A DNA stretch of 64,000 bases from Vibrio sp. CB1-14 (GTDB lineage: Bacteria > Pseudomonadota > Gammaproteobacteria > Enterobacterales > Vibrionaceae): positions 310,001 through 374,000 of the forward strand of contig NZ_CP115920.1 of NCBI RefSeq assembly GCF_040412085.2, read 5' to 3'. Made by a program: the position numbers and the translations under genes. How positions within the stretch are numbered: position 1 is the stretch's first letter; every line of letters begins with the position of its first letter. Shown in pieces: positions 21,750 to 31,480 of this stretch. Under the pieces are notes generated by a model. That model was given only the letters and a program-made list of their open reading frames with translations. It had not been told where the DNA came from and made no database searches.

Positions 21750-21843
21750 CGTCATTCCTGCGCAGGCAGGAATCTAGCTGAGGCTTGGTGCGCGCTTTGA
21801 GAAGACCTCTGCCTACGCAGGCGCGCGGCTAGTGGGGGTGACG
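21750..21843. repeat. Palindromic intergenic repeat unit, copy B1
   Basis: A 94-bp unit starting CGTCATTCCTGCGCAGG. Here the 12-bp insert is in the right arm (CGCGCGGCTAGT), the reverse complement of the insert seen in the left arm of copies A and C, while the core keeps the same orientation. Confidence 0.9.
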
Positions 21844-21873
21844 ATTAATTTGAGTGCGGTGATTCAAAAGGCT

Positions 21874-21966
21874 TGTCATTCCTGCGCAGGCAGGAATCTA
21901 CTTGAGGCTTGGTTCGTGCGTTGAGAAGACTCCTGCCTACGCAGGCGTGCGGCTAGTGGAGTGACG
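21874..21966. repeat. Palindromic intergenic repeat unit, copy B2
   Basis: Tandem copy 124 bp downstream of B1, same orientation, insert again in the right arm. The linker between the copies (ATTAATTTGAGTGCGG) is almost identical to the linker at copies C1-C2. Confidence 0.9.
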
Positions 21967-22002
21967 ACCATTTTGAGCACGATGACGAGTAAAATATTCC
22001 CG

Positions 22003-22929
22003 CTAATATCCACGCTCAAAATCAATCACGTTCTGCAACTGAAACCCATCTCGCCAACGCAGATAGTTCTCAGCGAAAATATCCACCACCTGCTCAGGGA
22101 AACTAATGGCCGCGATATGAGGAGTGACGGTCACATTTGGGTTGCTCCAGTAAGGGCATTCTTGTGAGATGGGCTCATCGATAAACACATCCAAAAAGGC
22201 ATGAACCAGATGGCCGCGATCCAGTGCTTGGAGCAGAGCATTACCGTCCACGGTTTGACCTCGCCCGACATTGAAAAACAGGGCATGGCGACAGGCTGAG
22301 AACAAACGCTCATCAAATAGACCATCGGAGGTTGGCGTATTCGGCAGCGTATTGACAATAATGTCTGCGCTTTCAAGTGCTTTCGCCGCTTCATTGATAT
22401 GGTAAGTTTCTGCAAATGCACTTTGCCTTGGTGGAATGCCGGTACGATTGATACCAACAGGGACAATACCGAGTGCCTTTACTGTGTTGGCTAAGTGGCT
22501 ACCAATGGCGCCAGTGCCAAAAATGACCATACGCTTGCCGATCATCGATTGGTAGCTATGGGGTTGCCAGTCGCGTTTTTTCTGCTGCTGCTTATAAAGG
22601 TCGAAATGACGAAAATAGCCAATTGAATAACCAAGTACGTACTCGCTGATCTGTTGGCCGAAAATCCCTTTCACATTGGTCAGCTTGTAGTCTTTACGAA
22701 GCGACTCGCCGAGCAATGCATCGATACCTGCATAGGTCGACTGAACCCACTCCACCTTGTTGGCTTCATCGAGTTTCGTTGCCAACTTCGGTGGGGCGGC
22801 GAGCAAGATGGTAGCCTCGTCAAGTTGGCTAGTGAACGTTAAGTCTGGCAACTGTTTGCTTTCAAGGAGCTTTCGGTAGTGGTCATTGTTGTCCGTCACA
22901 AGTGCTAAGCGATGCTTTTGCGTCGTCAT
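22003..22929 (-). CDS. D-2-hydroxyacid dehydrogenase family protein
   Basis: A 308-residue member of the D-isomer-specific 2-hydroxyacid dehydrogenases, which reduce 2-keto acids with NAD(P)H. The Rossmann segment reads VIFGTGAIGSHLANTVKALG (GxGxxG near residues 138-143), followed by the catalytic arginine region FNVGRGQTVDG, the glutamate region DVFIDEP and the histidine in TPHIAA. The overall build resembles GhrA-like glyoxylate/hydroxypyruvate reductases, but substrate cannot be assigned. It is divergent from the yjaG-like gene, with 65 bp between the starts. Confidence 0.88.
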   Translation of the reverse strand: MTTQKHRLALVTDNNDHYRKLLESKQLPDLTFTSQLDEATILLAAPPKLATKLDEANKVEWVQSTYAGIDALLGESLRKDYKLTNVKGIFGQQISEYVLGYSIGYFRHFDLYKQQQKKRDWQPHSYQSMIGKRMVIFGTGAIGSHLANTVKALGIVPVGINRTGIPPRQSAFAETYHINEAAKALESADIIVNTLPNTPTSDGLFDERLFSACRHALFFNVGRGQTVDGNALLQALDRGHLVHAFLDVFIDEPISQECPYWSNPNVTVTPHIAAISFPEQVVDIFAENYLRWRDGFQLQNVIDFERGY

Positions 22930-22994
22930 TTCTGGCTATTCCCTATCCGTTTGGTTACACTTCCGCAGACTATATTCACTACGGCAGAGCGACC

Positions 22995-23582
22995 ATGTTA
23001 AAGAACCCTATTCAGGTACGTATCGAAAAATTTGAGCCTTGGCAGCATATCACTTTTATGACCTGTTTGTGCGAGCGTATGTACCCCAACTACGCTATGT
23101 TCTGTGAGCAAACCGAGTTTGCTGAAGCACGCGTATACCGCAATATTTTGGATGCGGTATGGGAACTGCTGACGGTGAAAACCGCTAAAATCAACTTCGA
23201 AAAGCAGCTTGAAAAGCTAGAAGAGGTCATTCCAAACTCGGAAGATTTCGATATCTACGGCGTCTATCCAGCAATTGATGCATGCTTTGCCTTGTCGACT
23301 CTACTGCATGGTTTGCTCGATCGCGATTACTTACTGGAATCAACGCTTAAGATCAGTCAACAGTCTGTCGCGACTGTGGCTCAGCTTGAGCAAGCAGAAA
23401 CCGGTGTGGAAATCACTAATGAGAACCAAAAAGAAAACGAAGCCGTGTGTGAAGAGTGGGATGTTCAGTGGGCTATTTTCCGTCCGCTACGCGATTGTAC
23501 CGAGCGTGATATTGAATTGATCAAAGATTTGCGCGCAGAGCTGAAAGAGCAGGGTGTGAGCAATATTGGTGTTGAGCTTTAG
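22995..23582 (+). CDS. YjaG family protein (DUF416)
   Basis: A 195-residue soluble protein matching the DUF416/YjaG family (FEPWQHITFMTCLCERMYPNYAMFCE, ILDAVWELLTVK, PSEDF-type segment, YPAIDACFALSTLLHGLL, DVQWAIFRPLRDC). Function is unknown. In E. coli yjaG also lies downstream of hemE, so the neighbourhood is conserved apart from the genes between. The frame is open upstream to 22902, but the homology starts at the ATG at 22995. Confidence 0.85.
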   Translation: MLKNPIQVRIEKFEPWQHITFMTCLCERMYPNYAMFCEQTEFAEARVYRNILDAVWELLTVKTAKINFEKQLEKLEEVIPNSEDFDIYGVYPAIDACFALSTLLHGLLDRDYLLESTLKISQQSVATVAQLEQAETGVEITNENQKENEAVCEEWDVQWAIFRPLRDCTERDIELIKDLRAELKEQGVSNIGVEL

Positions 23583-23673
23583 TAGGGCTGCGCCAGAATA
23601 ACTAGAAGCGGAGCTTCGAGGCGGTATACTTAACAGAGCGCTAAAAATAGCTTTAAAAAGCCGGATTGTATAA

Positions 23674-24147
23674 GTGAAGACAAAACTAATCACGAGAGAA
23701 GGTTATAACAAGCTCAAAGCCGAGCATGACCATCTATGGAATGAGAAGCGTCCAGAGATTACAAAAATAGTCACGTGGGCAGCCAGTCTAGGCGATCGTT
23801 CAGAAAACGCTGACTATACTTTTAATAAGCGGCTGCTTCGTCAAATAGATCGGCGAGTCCGGTTTCTACGCAAGTTCCTATCAGAAGTGACAATTGTTGA
23901 CTATTCTCCTCAACAAGAGGGAAAGGTCTTTTTTGGAGCGTGGGTTGAAATTGAAAATCAAGACGGGGATGTAAAGAGTTTTCGAATTGTTGGACCAGAA
24001 GAAATCTATGGTGACGCAAAAGATTACATCTCTATTGATTCCCCGATGGCTCGCGCACTTCTCAAAAAAGAAGTTGATGATGATGTGATGGTTCGTACGC
24101 CTGATGGAGACAAAGAATGGTTTATTAACGCTATTAGCTATAAATAA
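23674..24147 (+). CDS. greB: Transcription elongation factor GreB
   Basis: GreB enters the RNA polymerase secondary channel and stimulates cleavage of backtracked RNA. The 157-residue protein has the N-terminal coiled coil (TREGYNKLKAEHDHLW) with the acidic tip DRSENADYTFNKR, then the C-terminal FKBP-like domain with DYSPQQEGKVFFGAWVEIE and YISIDSPMARALLKKE. The long form with these last motifs separates GreB from GreA. The start is a GTG. In E. coli greB neighbours ompR-envZ; here a 10-kb sugar locus lies between. Confidence 0.97.
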   Translation: MKTKLITREGYNKLKAEHDHLWNEKRPEITKIVTWAASLGDRSENADYTFNKRLLRQIDRRVRFLRKFLSEVTIVDYSPQQEGKVFFGAWVEIENQDGDVKSFRIVGPEEIYGDAKDYISIDSPMARALLKKEVDDDVMVRTPDGDKEWFINAISYK

Positions 24148-24223
24148 ACCTAGTTTTCGTCAAATTTTCCAACACGAATTTCTTGCTTATACGTTCGTTA
24201 CGATGACGTGAAGCTTTCAATGT

Positions 24224-24255
24224 AAACGCTAACTCAATACTCGAGTTAGCGTTTT
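24224..24255. terminator. Bidirectional terminator between greB and tkt
   Basis: A 12-bp stem AAACGCTAACTC / GAGTTAGCGTTT with a 7-nt loop lies between the convergent greB and transketolase genes; A- and T-ends let it work on both strands. Confidence 0.85.
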
Positions 24256-24272
24256 GCTCATCTGAGCTCGAG

Positions 24273-26267
24273 TTATCCTGCTAGCATATCTTTAGCTACC
24301 TTAACTACATTTTCAACACTAAAACCAAACATGTCAAAAAGCTGTTGTGCTGGTGCAGATTCACCGAATGTTGTCATACCGATGACCTTGCCATCAAAGC
24401 CAACATACTTGTACCAGAAGTCTGCGATACCCGCTTCTACTGCAATACGTGCAGTCACAGAGGAAGGGAGTACGGATTCGCGATATGCTTTATCTTGCTT
24501 GTCGAATACGTCTGTTGCCGGCATAGAAACGACGCGCACTTTCCTACCGGCTTCTGTGAGCTCAGCGGCAGCGTTTACTGCTAGTTCTACTTCAGAGCCT
24601 GTTGCAATCAGAATAAGCTCAGGTGCACCGTCACAGTCTTTAAGCACATAAGCACCTTTGGAAATATCGGCAATTTGCTGAGCATCGCGCTCTTGCTGAG
24701 CAAGGTTTTGGCGCGAGAAGATAAGTGATGTAGGGCCATCTTTACGCTCGATTGCAAACTTCCACGCTACTGCCGACTCAACTTGATCACATGGACGCCA
24801 TGTGCTCATATTTGGAGTAAGGCGAAGTGATGCCATCTGTTCAACGGGTTGGTGCGTTGGACCGTCTTCACCTAGACCGATAGAGTCGTGAGTGTAGACT
24901 TGAATGTTTTGCACTTTCATTAGTGCCGCCATACGCATTGCATTACGGGCATATTCCATGAACATTAGGAATGTCGCGCCGTAGGGAACAAAACCACCAT
25001 GCAGTGCAATACCATTCATGATGGCTGTCATGCCGAACTCACGAACGCCATAGTGGATGTAGTTCCCTGAAGCATCTTCCGCGCTGAGTGACCTAGAGCC
25101 AGACCACATGGTTAGGTTTGATGGTGCAAGGTCCGCAGAACCGCCGAGAAGCTCCGGAAGCATAGCTCCGTAAGCTTCTAGCGCGTTTTGAGATGCCTTT
25201 CGAGACGCGATATTCGCTGGATTTGCTTGTAGGTCAGCGATGATTTGTGTCGTTTTCTGTTTCCATTCTGCGGGTAGCTCACCATTTACTCGGCGCTTGA
25301 ATTCAGCCGCCAACTCTGGGTACGCTGCTTCATACGCTGCAAGCTTCTCGTTCCACGTGGCTTCCTTAGCCGCACCCGCTTCTTTTGCATCCCATTGCGC
25401 ATAGACGTCTGTCGGGATTTCAAATGGACCATGTTCCCAACCTAGTTGCTTACGAGTCGCTGCAATCTCTTCTGCGCCTAATGGTGCACCGTGACAGTCA
25501 TGAGAACCCGACTTGTTTGGAGAACCGAAACCAATGATGGTTTTTGTACAGATTAGGGTAGGACGAGGGTCCGATTTTGCAGCTTCGATTGCTGCATTAA
25601 TTGCGTCTGAATCATGGCCGTCAATAGCGGGAATGACATGCCACCCATAAGCTTCAAAGCGCTTGGGTGTATCGTCAGAGAACCAACCTTCCACTTCGCC
25701 ATCGATAGAAATACCGTTGTCATCCCAGAAAGCAATCAGTTTACCAAGGCCCAATGTACCCGCTAACGAACATGCCTCGTGAGAGATACCTTCCATCAAG
25801 CAACCATCACCCATAAATACATAGGTGTAGTGATCTACGATATCGAGACTTTCTTTGTTGAACTGTGCTGCGAGAGTTTTCTCAGCAAGCGCCATACCTA
25901 CTGCATTGGTGATGCCCTGACCTAAAGGCCCTGTCGTTGTTTCGATGCCAGGTGCGTAACCGTATTCTGGGTGACCCGGTGTTTTGGAGTGAAGTTGACG
26001 GAAGTTCTTGAGCTCTTCAGTCGGTAGCTCGTAGCCTGTTAGGTGCAGTAAAGAGTAGATAAGCATTGAGCCGTGGCCGTTTGAAAGTACGAAACGATCG
26101 CGGTCAGCCCATTCTGGATTTGACGGGTTGTGGTTTAGATGAGAGCGCCAAAGCACCTCTGCGATGTCAGCCATACCCATAGGTGCGCCAGGGTGGCCGG
26201 AGTTTGCTTGTTGAACTCCGTCCATACTTAGTGCGCGAATAGCATTAGCGAGATATTTACGATCCAT
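24273..26267 (-). CDS. tkt: Transketolase
   Basis: Transketolase moves a two-carbon ketol unit between phosphosugars using thiamine diphosphate. The 664-residue protein has the N-terminal TPP domain ([23 protein letters not shown] around residue 154), the Pyr domain ([16 protein letters not shown]) and the C-terminal domain. It is the last gene of the minus-strand PTS-epimerase-tal-tkt run, 83 bp after transaldolase, with an intercistronic hairpin (GGGGAACG/CGTTCCCC, 26313-26333) between them. Placement beside PTS genes suggests a pathway-dedicated copy rather than the housekeeping one, which I cannot see in this window. Confidence 0.96.
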   Translation of the reverse strand: MDRKYLANAIRALSMDGVQQANSGHPGAPMGMADIAEVLWRSHLNHNPSNPEWADRDRFVLSNGHGSMLIYSLLHLTGYELPTEELKNFRQLHSKTPGHPEYGYAPGIETTTGPLGQGITNAVGMALAEKTLAAQFNKESLDIVDHYTYVFMGDGCLMEGISHEACSLAGTLGLGKLIAFWDDNGISIDGEVEGWFSDDTPKRFEAYGWHVIPAIDGHDSDAINAAIEAAKSDPRPTLICTKTIIGFGSPNKSGSHDCHGAPLGAEEIAATRKQLGWEHGPFEIPTDVYAQWDAKEAGAAKEATWNEKLAAYEAAYPELAAEFKRRVNGELPAEWKQKTTQIIADLQANPANIASRKASQNALEAYGAMLPELLGGSADLAPSNLTMWSGSRSLSAEDASGNYIHYGVREFGMTAIMNGIALHGGFVPYGATFLMFMEYARNAMRMAALMKVQNIQVYTHDSIGLGEDGPTHQPVEQMASLRLTPNMSTWRPCDQVESAVAWKFAIERKDGPTSLIFSRQNLAQQERDAQQIADISKGAYVLKDCDGAPELILIATGSEVELAVNAAAELTEAGRKVRVVSMPATDVFDKQDKAYRESVLPSSVTARIAVEAGIADFWYKYVGFDGKVIGMTTFGESAPAQQLFDMFGFSVENVVKVAKDMLAG

Positions 26268-26350
26268 TATCAGTTCCGAATAAGTTTGATTCTAGAGAGA
26301 GGAAATTAAAGAGGGGAACGCAAAACGTTCCCCCTTTGAAATTGTGTTGA

Positions 26351-27301
26351 TTAAAGCTTGGTTTCGATCATTGCTTCTAGTTTGCCTTGGTCAACAGCGA
26401 AGTTGCGAATGCCTTCTGCAAGTTTCTCGACCGCCATGGCATCTTGATTGTGATCCCATAGGAACTCAGCGTGCGTCATCGCGGCCGAGCGCTCTTTAGT
26501 GCCTTTAGAGTCAACCAATATCTCAACCACTTCGCCTTCATCGGCTTCAAGCTCAGCCAGAAGCTGTGGGCTGATTGTCAGACAGTCGCAACCAGCAAGC
26601 TCTAGGATCTCACCAGTATTGCGGAAGCTCGCTCCCATTACTACCGTATGGTAGCCATGGTCTTTGTAGTAGTTGTAGATGCGAGATACAGAGATAACGC
26701 CTGGATCTTCAGCGGCTTCGAAGTCACGGCCTTCTTTTGCTTTATACCAATCCATAATACGACCAACGAATGGAGAAATTAGGTATACGCCCGCCTCTGC
26801 ACATGCACGTGCTTGTGCAAATGAAAATAGCAGCGTTAGGTTACAGTTAATGCCTTCTTTCTCTAGTACTTCAGCTGCGCGAATGCCTTCCCAGGTAGAA
26901 GCAAGCTTAATCAGGATACGGTCATTTGAGATACCAGCATCATTGTACATTTTGATTAACTGACGAGCTTTCGCGATGCTGCCTTCGGTGTCGTATGATA
27001 GGCGAGCATCGACTTCTGTTGAAATACGGCCAGGGATAGTCTTTAGGATTTCTTTACCAATGTTAACCGCTAGCATATCGCAAGTGTCTTGGACTTGCTG
27101 CGCTTTATCTGCGCTTTGAGACTTAGCGTACTCGATCGCTTGATCGATAAGCGGTGCATAGTCAGCAATTTGTGCAGCTTTCAAAATCAGAGAGGGGTTA
27201 GTGGTTGCGTCTTCTGGTTGGTACTTGCGAATGGCTTCAATATCACCGGTGTCTGCTACTACCGTTGTTAGTTTACGAAGTTGCTCTAATCTATTGGTCA
27301 T
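26351..27301 (-). CDS. tal: Transaldolase (TalB type)
   Basis: Transaldolase transfers dihydroxyacetone units between sedoheptulose-7-P, glyceraldehyde-3-P, erythrose-4-P and fructose-6-P. The 316-residue protein carries [12 protein letters not shown] near residue 31 and the Schiff-base lysine K132 in [13 protein letters not shown], at the same number as E. coli TalB. It lies 83 bp upstream of tkt on the same strand, so the pair is probably co-transcribed. A 316-bp gap upstream separates it from the epimerase gene and may hold a promoter. Confidence 0.97.
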   Translation of the reverse strand: MTNRLEQLRKLTTVVADTGDIEAIRKYQPEDATTNPSLILKAAQIADYAPLIDQAIEYAKSQSADKAQQVQDTCDMLAVNIGKEILKTIPGRISTEVDARLSYDTEGSIAKARQLIKMYNDAGISNDRILIKLASTWEGIRAAEVLEKEGINCNLTLLFSFAQARACAEAGVYLISPFVGRIMDWYKAKEGRDFEAAEDPGVISVSRIYNYYKDHGYHTVVMGASFRNTGEILELAGCDCLTISPQLLAELEADEGEVVEILVDSKGTKERSAAMTHAEFLWDHNQDAMAVEKLAEGIRNFAVDQGKLEAMIETKL

Positions 27302-27617
27302 TTCCGATCACTCTATTTTGTCTGGAGTTTATTCTTCATAATCAAGCTTGTCACTTTAGCAGTGGCGTAAGCACTATTGGCACAGTTACCATGTATGTTC
27401 GCAGTATAGAACTGCGAACCTGGGCTTAATGCAGAAAAGTCAGTTCGGTTAACCCTGACTTAAATGGTCTCTTGATTAGGTCATTATCTATAAGCTTGAG
27501 GGCTCAGTAGAGCCTATTAGCTGACTGAGGAGGTTGCTAAGAACGAACTGTCGTTATGATTAAGCAAAGGTCAGCGATAGGCTCTAGTGATATAGGTCGG
27601 TATGAAGATGCTTATTG
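27302..27617. other. Gene-free stretch between tal and the epimerase gene, with a long imperfect inverted repeat
   Basis: No ORF is supported here. An imperfect inverted repeat pairs 27505-27525 (CAGTAGAGCCTATTAGCTGAC) region with 27570-27589 around a 44-bp loop. It could be a transcript 3' structure for the epimerase or a regulatory leader for tal. Confidence 0.5.
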
Positions 27618-28334
27618 CTATGCTGCTTCTTGTGCTTCAACTTGAATGAACTTTTCACCAGTTTCTTCTTCAAACTCAGAAATCATCTGTTGCCAAGAAC
27701 TTTCAATGTCATCGGTTAAATTAAATAGTCCACTACGCCCAACAACATAAATATCTGGTTGCACATCATGGATCATCTTCCAATGCTCTTTATTGGTTGA
27801 ACCATCCATTTCAATCAGATATTGATATCCATTGTCTTCGCGAAGTTGCCTCAACTCTGTAATCTTATGCAACATTTTCTTTAGGAACCGTTGACCAGCA
27901 AAGCCTGGGTCTACAGTCATAACTGTGACTTTATCGATAATATCGATATAAGGTAGGATCTCGCTAACAGGCGTCTCAGGGTTTAATACCACGCCAGCCT
28001 TTAGCCCAGCATCATGTATTTGGTCGATCAGCCTAAAGGCTACGCCATTGATTCTCTCAGCAGGCATACAGATCACTTCACACTTAATATCAATAAGTTG
28101 TTGCACCCAAAATACTGGGTCCGTTACCATTAGATGTGCTGACATTTCCTTATTGCTTAGTTTACGTGTTTGCTCAATAAACCATGGAGACAAGCTAAGG
28201 TTTGGAACAAAGTGTCCATCCATTATATCAATATGAAAGGAACCTACATTGCTATCTAGGAACGTGATCTGTTCTTTAAATTGATCAAGATCCATAGTCA
28301 TTAGCGATGGGGAGATATGTAATTGTTTACTCAT
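27618..28334 (-). CDS. Ribulose-phosphate 3-epimerase family protein, D-allulose-6-phosphate 3-epimerase-like
   Basis: A 238-residue TIM-barrel epimerase. It has the family metal/catalytic segments ISPSLMTMDL at the N-terminus, FHIDIMDGHFVPNLSLSP near residues 33-50, HLMVTDP, the catalytic aspartate in VMTVDPGFAGQ and VGRSGLF near the phosphate site. Residue by residue it looks closer to AlsE (allulose-6-P to fructose-6-P) than to Rpe, for example NLSLSPWF and IEMDGSTN. It follows the PTS genes on the same strand, so its substrate is probably the sugar phosphate produced by that PTS. D-ribulose-5-P cannot be excluded. Confidence 0.8.
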   Translation of the reverse strand: MSKQLHISPSLMTMDLDQFKEQITFLDSNVGSFHIDIMDGHFVPNLSLSPWFIEQTRKLSNKEMSAHLMVTDPVFWVQQLIDIKCEVICMPAERINGVAFRLIDQIHDAGLKAGVVLNPETPVSEILPYIDIIDKVTVMTVDPGFAGQRFLKKMLHKITELRQLREDNGYQYLIEMDGSTNKEHWKMIHDVQPDIYVVGRSGLFNLTDDIESSWQQMISEFEEETGEKFIQVEAQEAA

Positions 28335-28482
28335 TTTAACAAAGCCCGCAATAAAGTTAGATTAATTATCAGATAGAACAACCTGCAACTGAAAGTTATA
28401 CAAATTTAATGCATTCAGGTTGTTCTAATATTTTTCTAGCTACACTTTTCTAAGTGTCAATTTAATATGGCTCAATCAAAAA

Positions 28483-29589
28483 CTAGCCAATTTTAATCTC
28501 GTTTAAATCGATATCTTCTTCTTTGTCATCGTTATTAATAACAACTTCACGTGGCACGTCTTTCTTGATAACGGCATAAATAGTACCAGTTACAAGGATA
28601 TTGACTAATAACGCCATAACTCCAACCATAGGACTAGTCATTGTAGGAAGCATGAACACACCACCAAAAGGAACGGTTGAATCAGCACCAAACACCATTG
28701 TAATTGCGCCGCCACAAGCACCGCCAATAGCTGCTGCAGTAATGCCTCGAACGATGTCATTCATGACTACTGGTATTGCACCTTCAACAATGTTTACCAC
28801 ACCCATAGGAACGGCCGACTTTAATGTCTCGACTTCTTCATCGTTGTAGATGTTTTTCCGTAGTAGCTTACCAATGAAGTACGCTAGACCAAAACCAACA
28901 GGTGTTGCTGTGTTTACGAGCTGGAGTGCAGTAATAGGTTCATTGATACCTTGAGCTTGAAGCGTTAATACGAATGCAAAACAGGTTTTGTTGATAGGAC
29001 CGCCAAAGTCAATGATACAGAGAGCTCCGATTGCAGCACCCAATAGCAGACTAGACGAAGAGCCCATGTTGGTTAGGAAGGATGTCAGAGCATCGGTAAA
29101 GATGCCAACAGGGGTTCCAATAATATAGATCATGATCAACCCGCTAAAAAGCGAGGCAAAAAACGGGACAATCAAAGTTGGCATTAAGCCTTTAGCCCAG
29201 TTTGGCACTTTAACATTTTTGATGATACCAAGAGCCATGAAACCAGCAATATAACCACCAAGAATGCCACCAATGAAACCCGCAGATATAGCGTTTGCCG
29301 CCAATCCAACAACAAAGCCAGGTGCTACGCCAGGTTTACCCGCAATAGAACCCGCAATACCACAAGCAATGACAACAGGTAATAGACCTAGTGCTTTGGC
29401 ACCCATTGTGGCAAGTACAGTCCAAATATCAAACTGTCCTGAAATCAAAGTGTCTTCTACCGAACCATTAAGGGATAAGCCGATAGATATAATAAAACCA
29501 GCACCACAAACAATAGGGATTAAAAATGAAATAGCAGTTAATAGATGGCCTTTAGGGTTAGCTGCTTTCCATAAGTTTTTTATACTCAT
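28483..29589 (-). CDS. PTS fructose-like EIIC permease
   Basis: A 368-residue integral membrane protein of the fructose-mannitol PTS superfamily (stand-alone IIC). About nine hydrophobic segments are visible, with the characteristic GKPGVAPGFVVG near residue 85 and DFGGPINKTCFAFVL near 194, which belong to the sugar-binding core of Fru-type IIC proteins. AGGATTTCATCT precedes the ATG. It would import and phosphorylate a hexose-like sugar using the IIB and IIA encoded just upstream in the operon. The particular sugar is not known. Confidence 0.9.
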   Translation of the reverse strand: MSIKNLWKAANPKGHLLTAISFLIPIVCGAGFIISIGLSLNGSVEDTLISGQFDIWTVLATMGAKALGLLPVVIACGIAGSIAGKPGVAPGFVVGLAANAISAGFIGGILGGYIAGFMALGIIKNVKVPNWAKGLMPTLIVPFFASLFSGLIMIYIIGTPVGIFTDALTSFLTNMGSSSSLLLGAAIGALCIIDFGGPINKTCFAFVLTLQAQGINEPITALQLVNTATPVGFGLAYFIGKLLRKNIYNDEEVETLKSAVPMGVVNIVEGAIPVVMNDIVRGITAAAIGGACGGAITMVFGADSTVPFGGVFMLPTMTSPMVGVMALLVNILVTGTIYAVIKKDVPREVVINNDDKEEDIDLNEIKIG

Positions 29590-29647
29590 AGATGAAATCC
29601 TATTTTATATTTTCAGAATTATTGGATGATAATTACTTGGTAGTAGA

Positions 29648-29959
29648 TTACCCATTTACGATCTCTTGGAGCTTTTCAATGAGCTTGTTAGGTGATTTAA
29701 CGGCGATTGATGTAGGCACTCTAACTACCTTTCTACCAGCAAACCTCTCTTCACCTGAAACGTTGACATCAGCAGCAATAAGAACGACATCAGCTTGTGC
29801 TATCTCAGCCTCAGTGAGTTCGTTCTCGATACCAATCGTACCCTGTGTTTCTATCTTTACACTATGTCCGGCCTTTTTTGCGGCAAGTTCAATTTTCTTT
29901 TGAGCGATATATGTATGAGCGATGCCTACAGTACAAGCTGAAATTCCTACGATATTCAT
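29648..29959 (-). CDS. PTS fructose-like EIIB
   Basis: A 103-residue stand-alone IIB of the fructose type. The phosphocysteine is Cys9 in GISACTVGIAHTYIAQ; the usual motif is CPTGIAHT, so the proline is replaced by threonine and the threonine by valine here. AAGGTAGATT precedes the ATG. It passes phosphate from EIIA to the sugar bound by the EIIC encoded 58 bp downstream. Confidence 0.9.
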   Translation of the reverse strand: MNIVGISACTVGIAHTYIAQKKIELAAKKAGHSVKIETQGTIGIENELTEAEIAQADVVLIAADVNVSGEERFAGRKVVRVPTSIAVKSPNKLIEKLQEIVNG

Positions 29960-30038
29960 AATCTACCTTAATAATTTGTTTCACGATATAGGGGGTCACC
30001 GTATGGTGAATTTATAGTAATACTAATAACCAGCATAC

Positions 30039-30509
30039 CTATGCTGCTATTTCATTGTTTTCCGAATTGAAAATGTCGATAATCTTTTCTGGGCTATTTT
30101 CTTTTAGTAGTTTTTCTATTAACTCTTCATCTGCCAAAGCTCCTGAAACTTGTGAGAGCAGTCGAATGTGAGTGGTATTTTGGTCTTCTAAACAAACTGC
30201 AAACAAGATGACACAGCGAACATCGCTATCATCCATGGTCTCCCATGGAATATCGTGTTGGGTGCGACCAAAGGCCAATGCTGTGCGACTCGCAGCAGAT
30301 GATTTTCCATGCGGGATTGCTACATGGTTTTCAAAACCAGTTGAGCCCTGCTCCTCGCGTAGCCAAACATCGTTAAGAAACTGCTCCTTATTTATTACAG
30401 ACCCATCTTTGACTAGTAACTCTACTAATTCTTCAATTGCTTCTTCTTTAGTTTTAGCAACCATGTCTAACTTTATGTTTTTTACATTAAGTACTGTAGA
30501 GATATCCAT
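30039..30509 (-). CDS. PTS fructose-type EIIA (first copy)
   Basis: A 156-residue PTS_EIIA_2 domain protein, cytoplasmic phosphocarrier between HPr and EIIB. The phosphohistidine lies in HVAIPHGKSSA near residue 66. AAAGGTGTTCA precedes the ATG. It heads the run IIA-IIB-IIC-epimerase. Its product aligns end to end with the second EIIA at 30996, for example MDIS-VLNV-NIKL-MVAK at both N-termini, so the two arose by duplication. Confidence 0.92.
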   Translation of the reverse strand: MDISTVLNVKNIKLDMVAKTKEEAIEELVELLVKDGSVINKEQFLNDVWLREEQGSTGFENHVAIPHGKSSAASRTALAFGRTQHDIPWETMDDSDVRCVILFAVCLEDQNTTHIRLLSQVSGALADEELIEKLLKENSPEKIIDIFNSENNEIAA

Positions 30510-30995
30510 TGAACACCTTTGTTGAATTCAAAATAAGTTAATAAGCACAAGTTTATACCACTGATATTTTTCTGTTAATTTCAGTAGTATACTATTGTAT
30601 CTTTTGGATTAGACACGAAGGCATAGTTATTTGTTGCACTATTAATTTCGTCAATCAGTGCAGCTTGGATGTTTGTCTTATAACGACTGGACAAGATTTT
30701 AATTCATTTAGATTCCAGTGCCATGCCTTCATTAGTATTTAATCTATGATTGTAAATATAAGGGAAATGCTATGCGGCCACAATACTAAATGATGTCCAC
30801 TTATATGGACAATTGACAAACACGGGAGGACTTTTTTCTGAAGTGAGGTGGCTTAATACCATAAGAGATTTATGAGTTGTGATTAATGATTTGACTTATC
30901 TAGGACTAAATGGAAGATATGATGAGCACTTGGCTATAGAAGCAAAGGCTCACAAGGTACCACTAAGAGTAGAAATACAACATAGATAACTATAA
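30510..30995. other. Gene-free 486-bp region between the two EIIA genes
   Basis: AT-rich, with no supported ORF. It contains the 47-bp repeat at 30777-30823 described separately and should hold the promoter for the minus-strand IIA-IIB-IIC-epimerase unit. Confidence 0.6.
30777..30823. promoter_or_regulatory. Candidate operator, copy 1
   Basis: A 47-bp sequence that matches 33138-33184 at 40 of 47 positions. In its centre TGTCCA and TGGACA form an inverted repeat with a 6-bp spacer (30794-30811). It lies about 270 bp upstream of the first EIIA start. A binding site for the PRD regulator is the simplest reading; an old mobile-element end is the alternative. Confidence 0.5.
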
Positions 30996-31463
30996 TTAAT
31001 GATTGAATTCTACTTGAGTATTGAAGATAGCAACGATATGTCGGGGATCATTTTCTTTAAGAAGTTGCTCTGTAATATCTTCAAATGCCAGCGTACTTGA
31101 TACGTGAGCTAACAATCGCAAGCTGGTCGCATCTTGTTCATCCAAACGAATGGCATATAAAATAATGCAACGAACATCGACTCCAAACTCAGCATCCCAA
31201 GTAATATCATGCTGAGTACGTCCAATTGCCAATGCTGTATGATGAACCGCAGACGATTCTCCATGTGGGAGCGCGATATAGTTATCAAACCCTGTCGGTC
31301 CAAGCTCCTCTCGTAGCAGGATATCCCGAAGAAACTCGTCTTTGTCAATAACAGAGCCATTCTGAACCAATAAATCAGTGAGCTCTTCTATGGCGTCTAT
31401 TTTATTTTTAGCGACCATATTGAGTTTGATATTATTTACATTAAGTACACTTGAAATGTCCAT
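30996..31463 (-). CDS. PTS fructose-type EIIA (second copy)
   Basis: A 155-residue EIIA_2 protein with phosphohistidine in YIALPHGESSA. The frame overlaps the regulator's stop codon at an ATG (31481), but the ATG at 31463 gives an N-terminus MDISSVLNVNNIKL that aligns with the first EIIA and has GGGTG about 9 nt upstream, so it is preferred. It sits directly behind the PRD regulator. It may feed the same EIIB or serve mainly to phosphorylate the regulator. Confidence 0.9.
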   Translation of the reverse strand: MDISSVLNVNNIKLNMVAKNKIDAIEELTDLLVQNGSVIDKDEFLRDILLREELGPTGFDNYIALPHGESSAVHHTALAIGRTQHDITWDAEFGVDVRCIILYAIRLDEQDATSLRLLAHVSSTLAFEDITEQLLKENDPRHIVAIFNTQVEFNH

Positions 31464-31480
31464 TTTACAAACACCCAACA

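Noticed and set aside
30807..30830. TTGACA on the plus strand after operator copy 1
   Set aside because: A perfect -35 box, but no -10 at suitable spacing and no plus-strand gene downstream.
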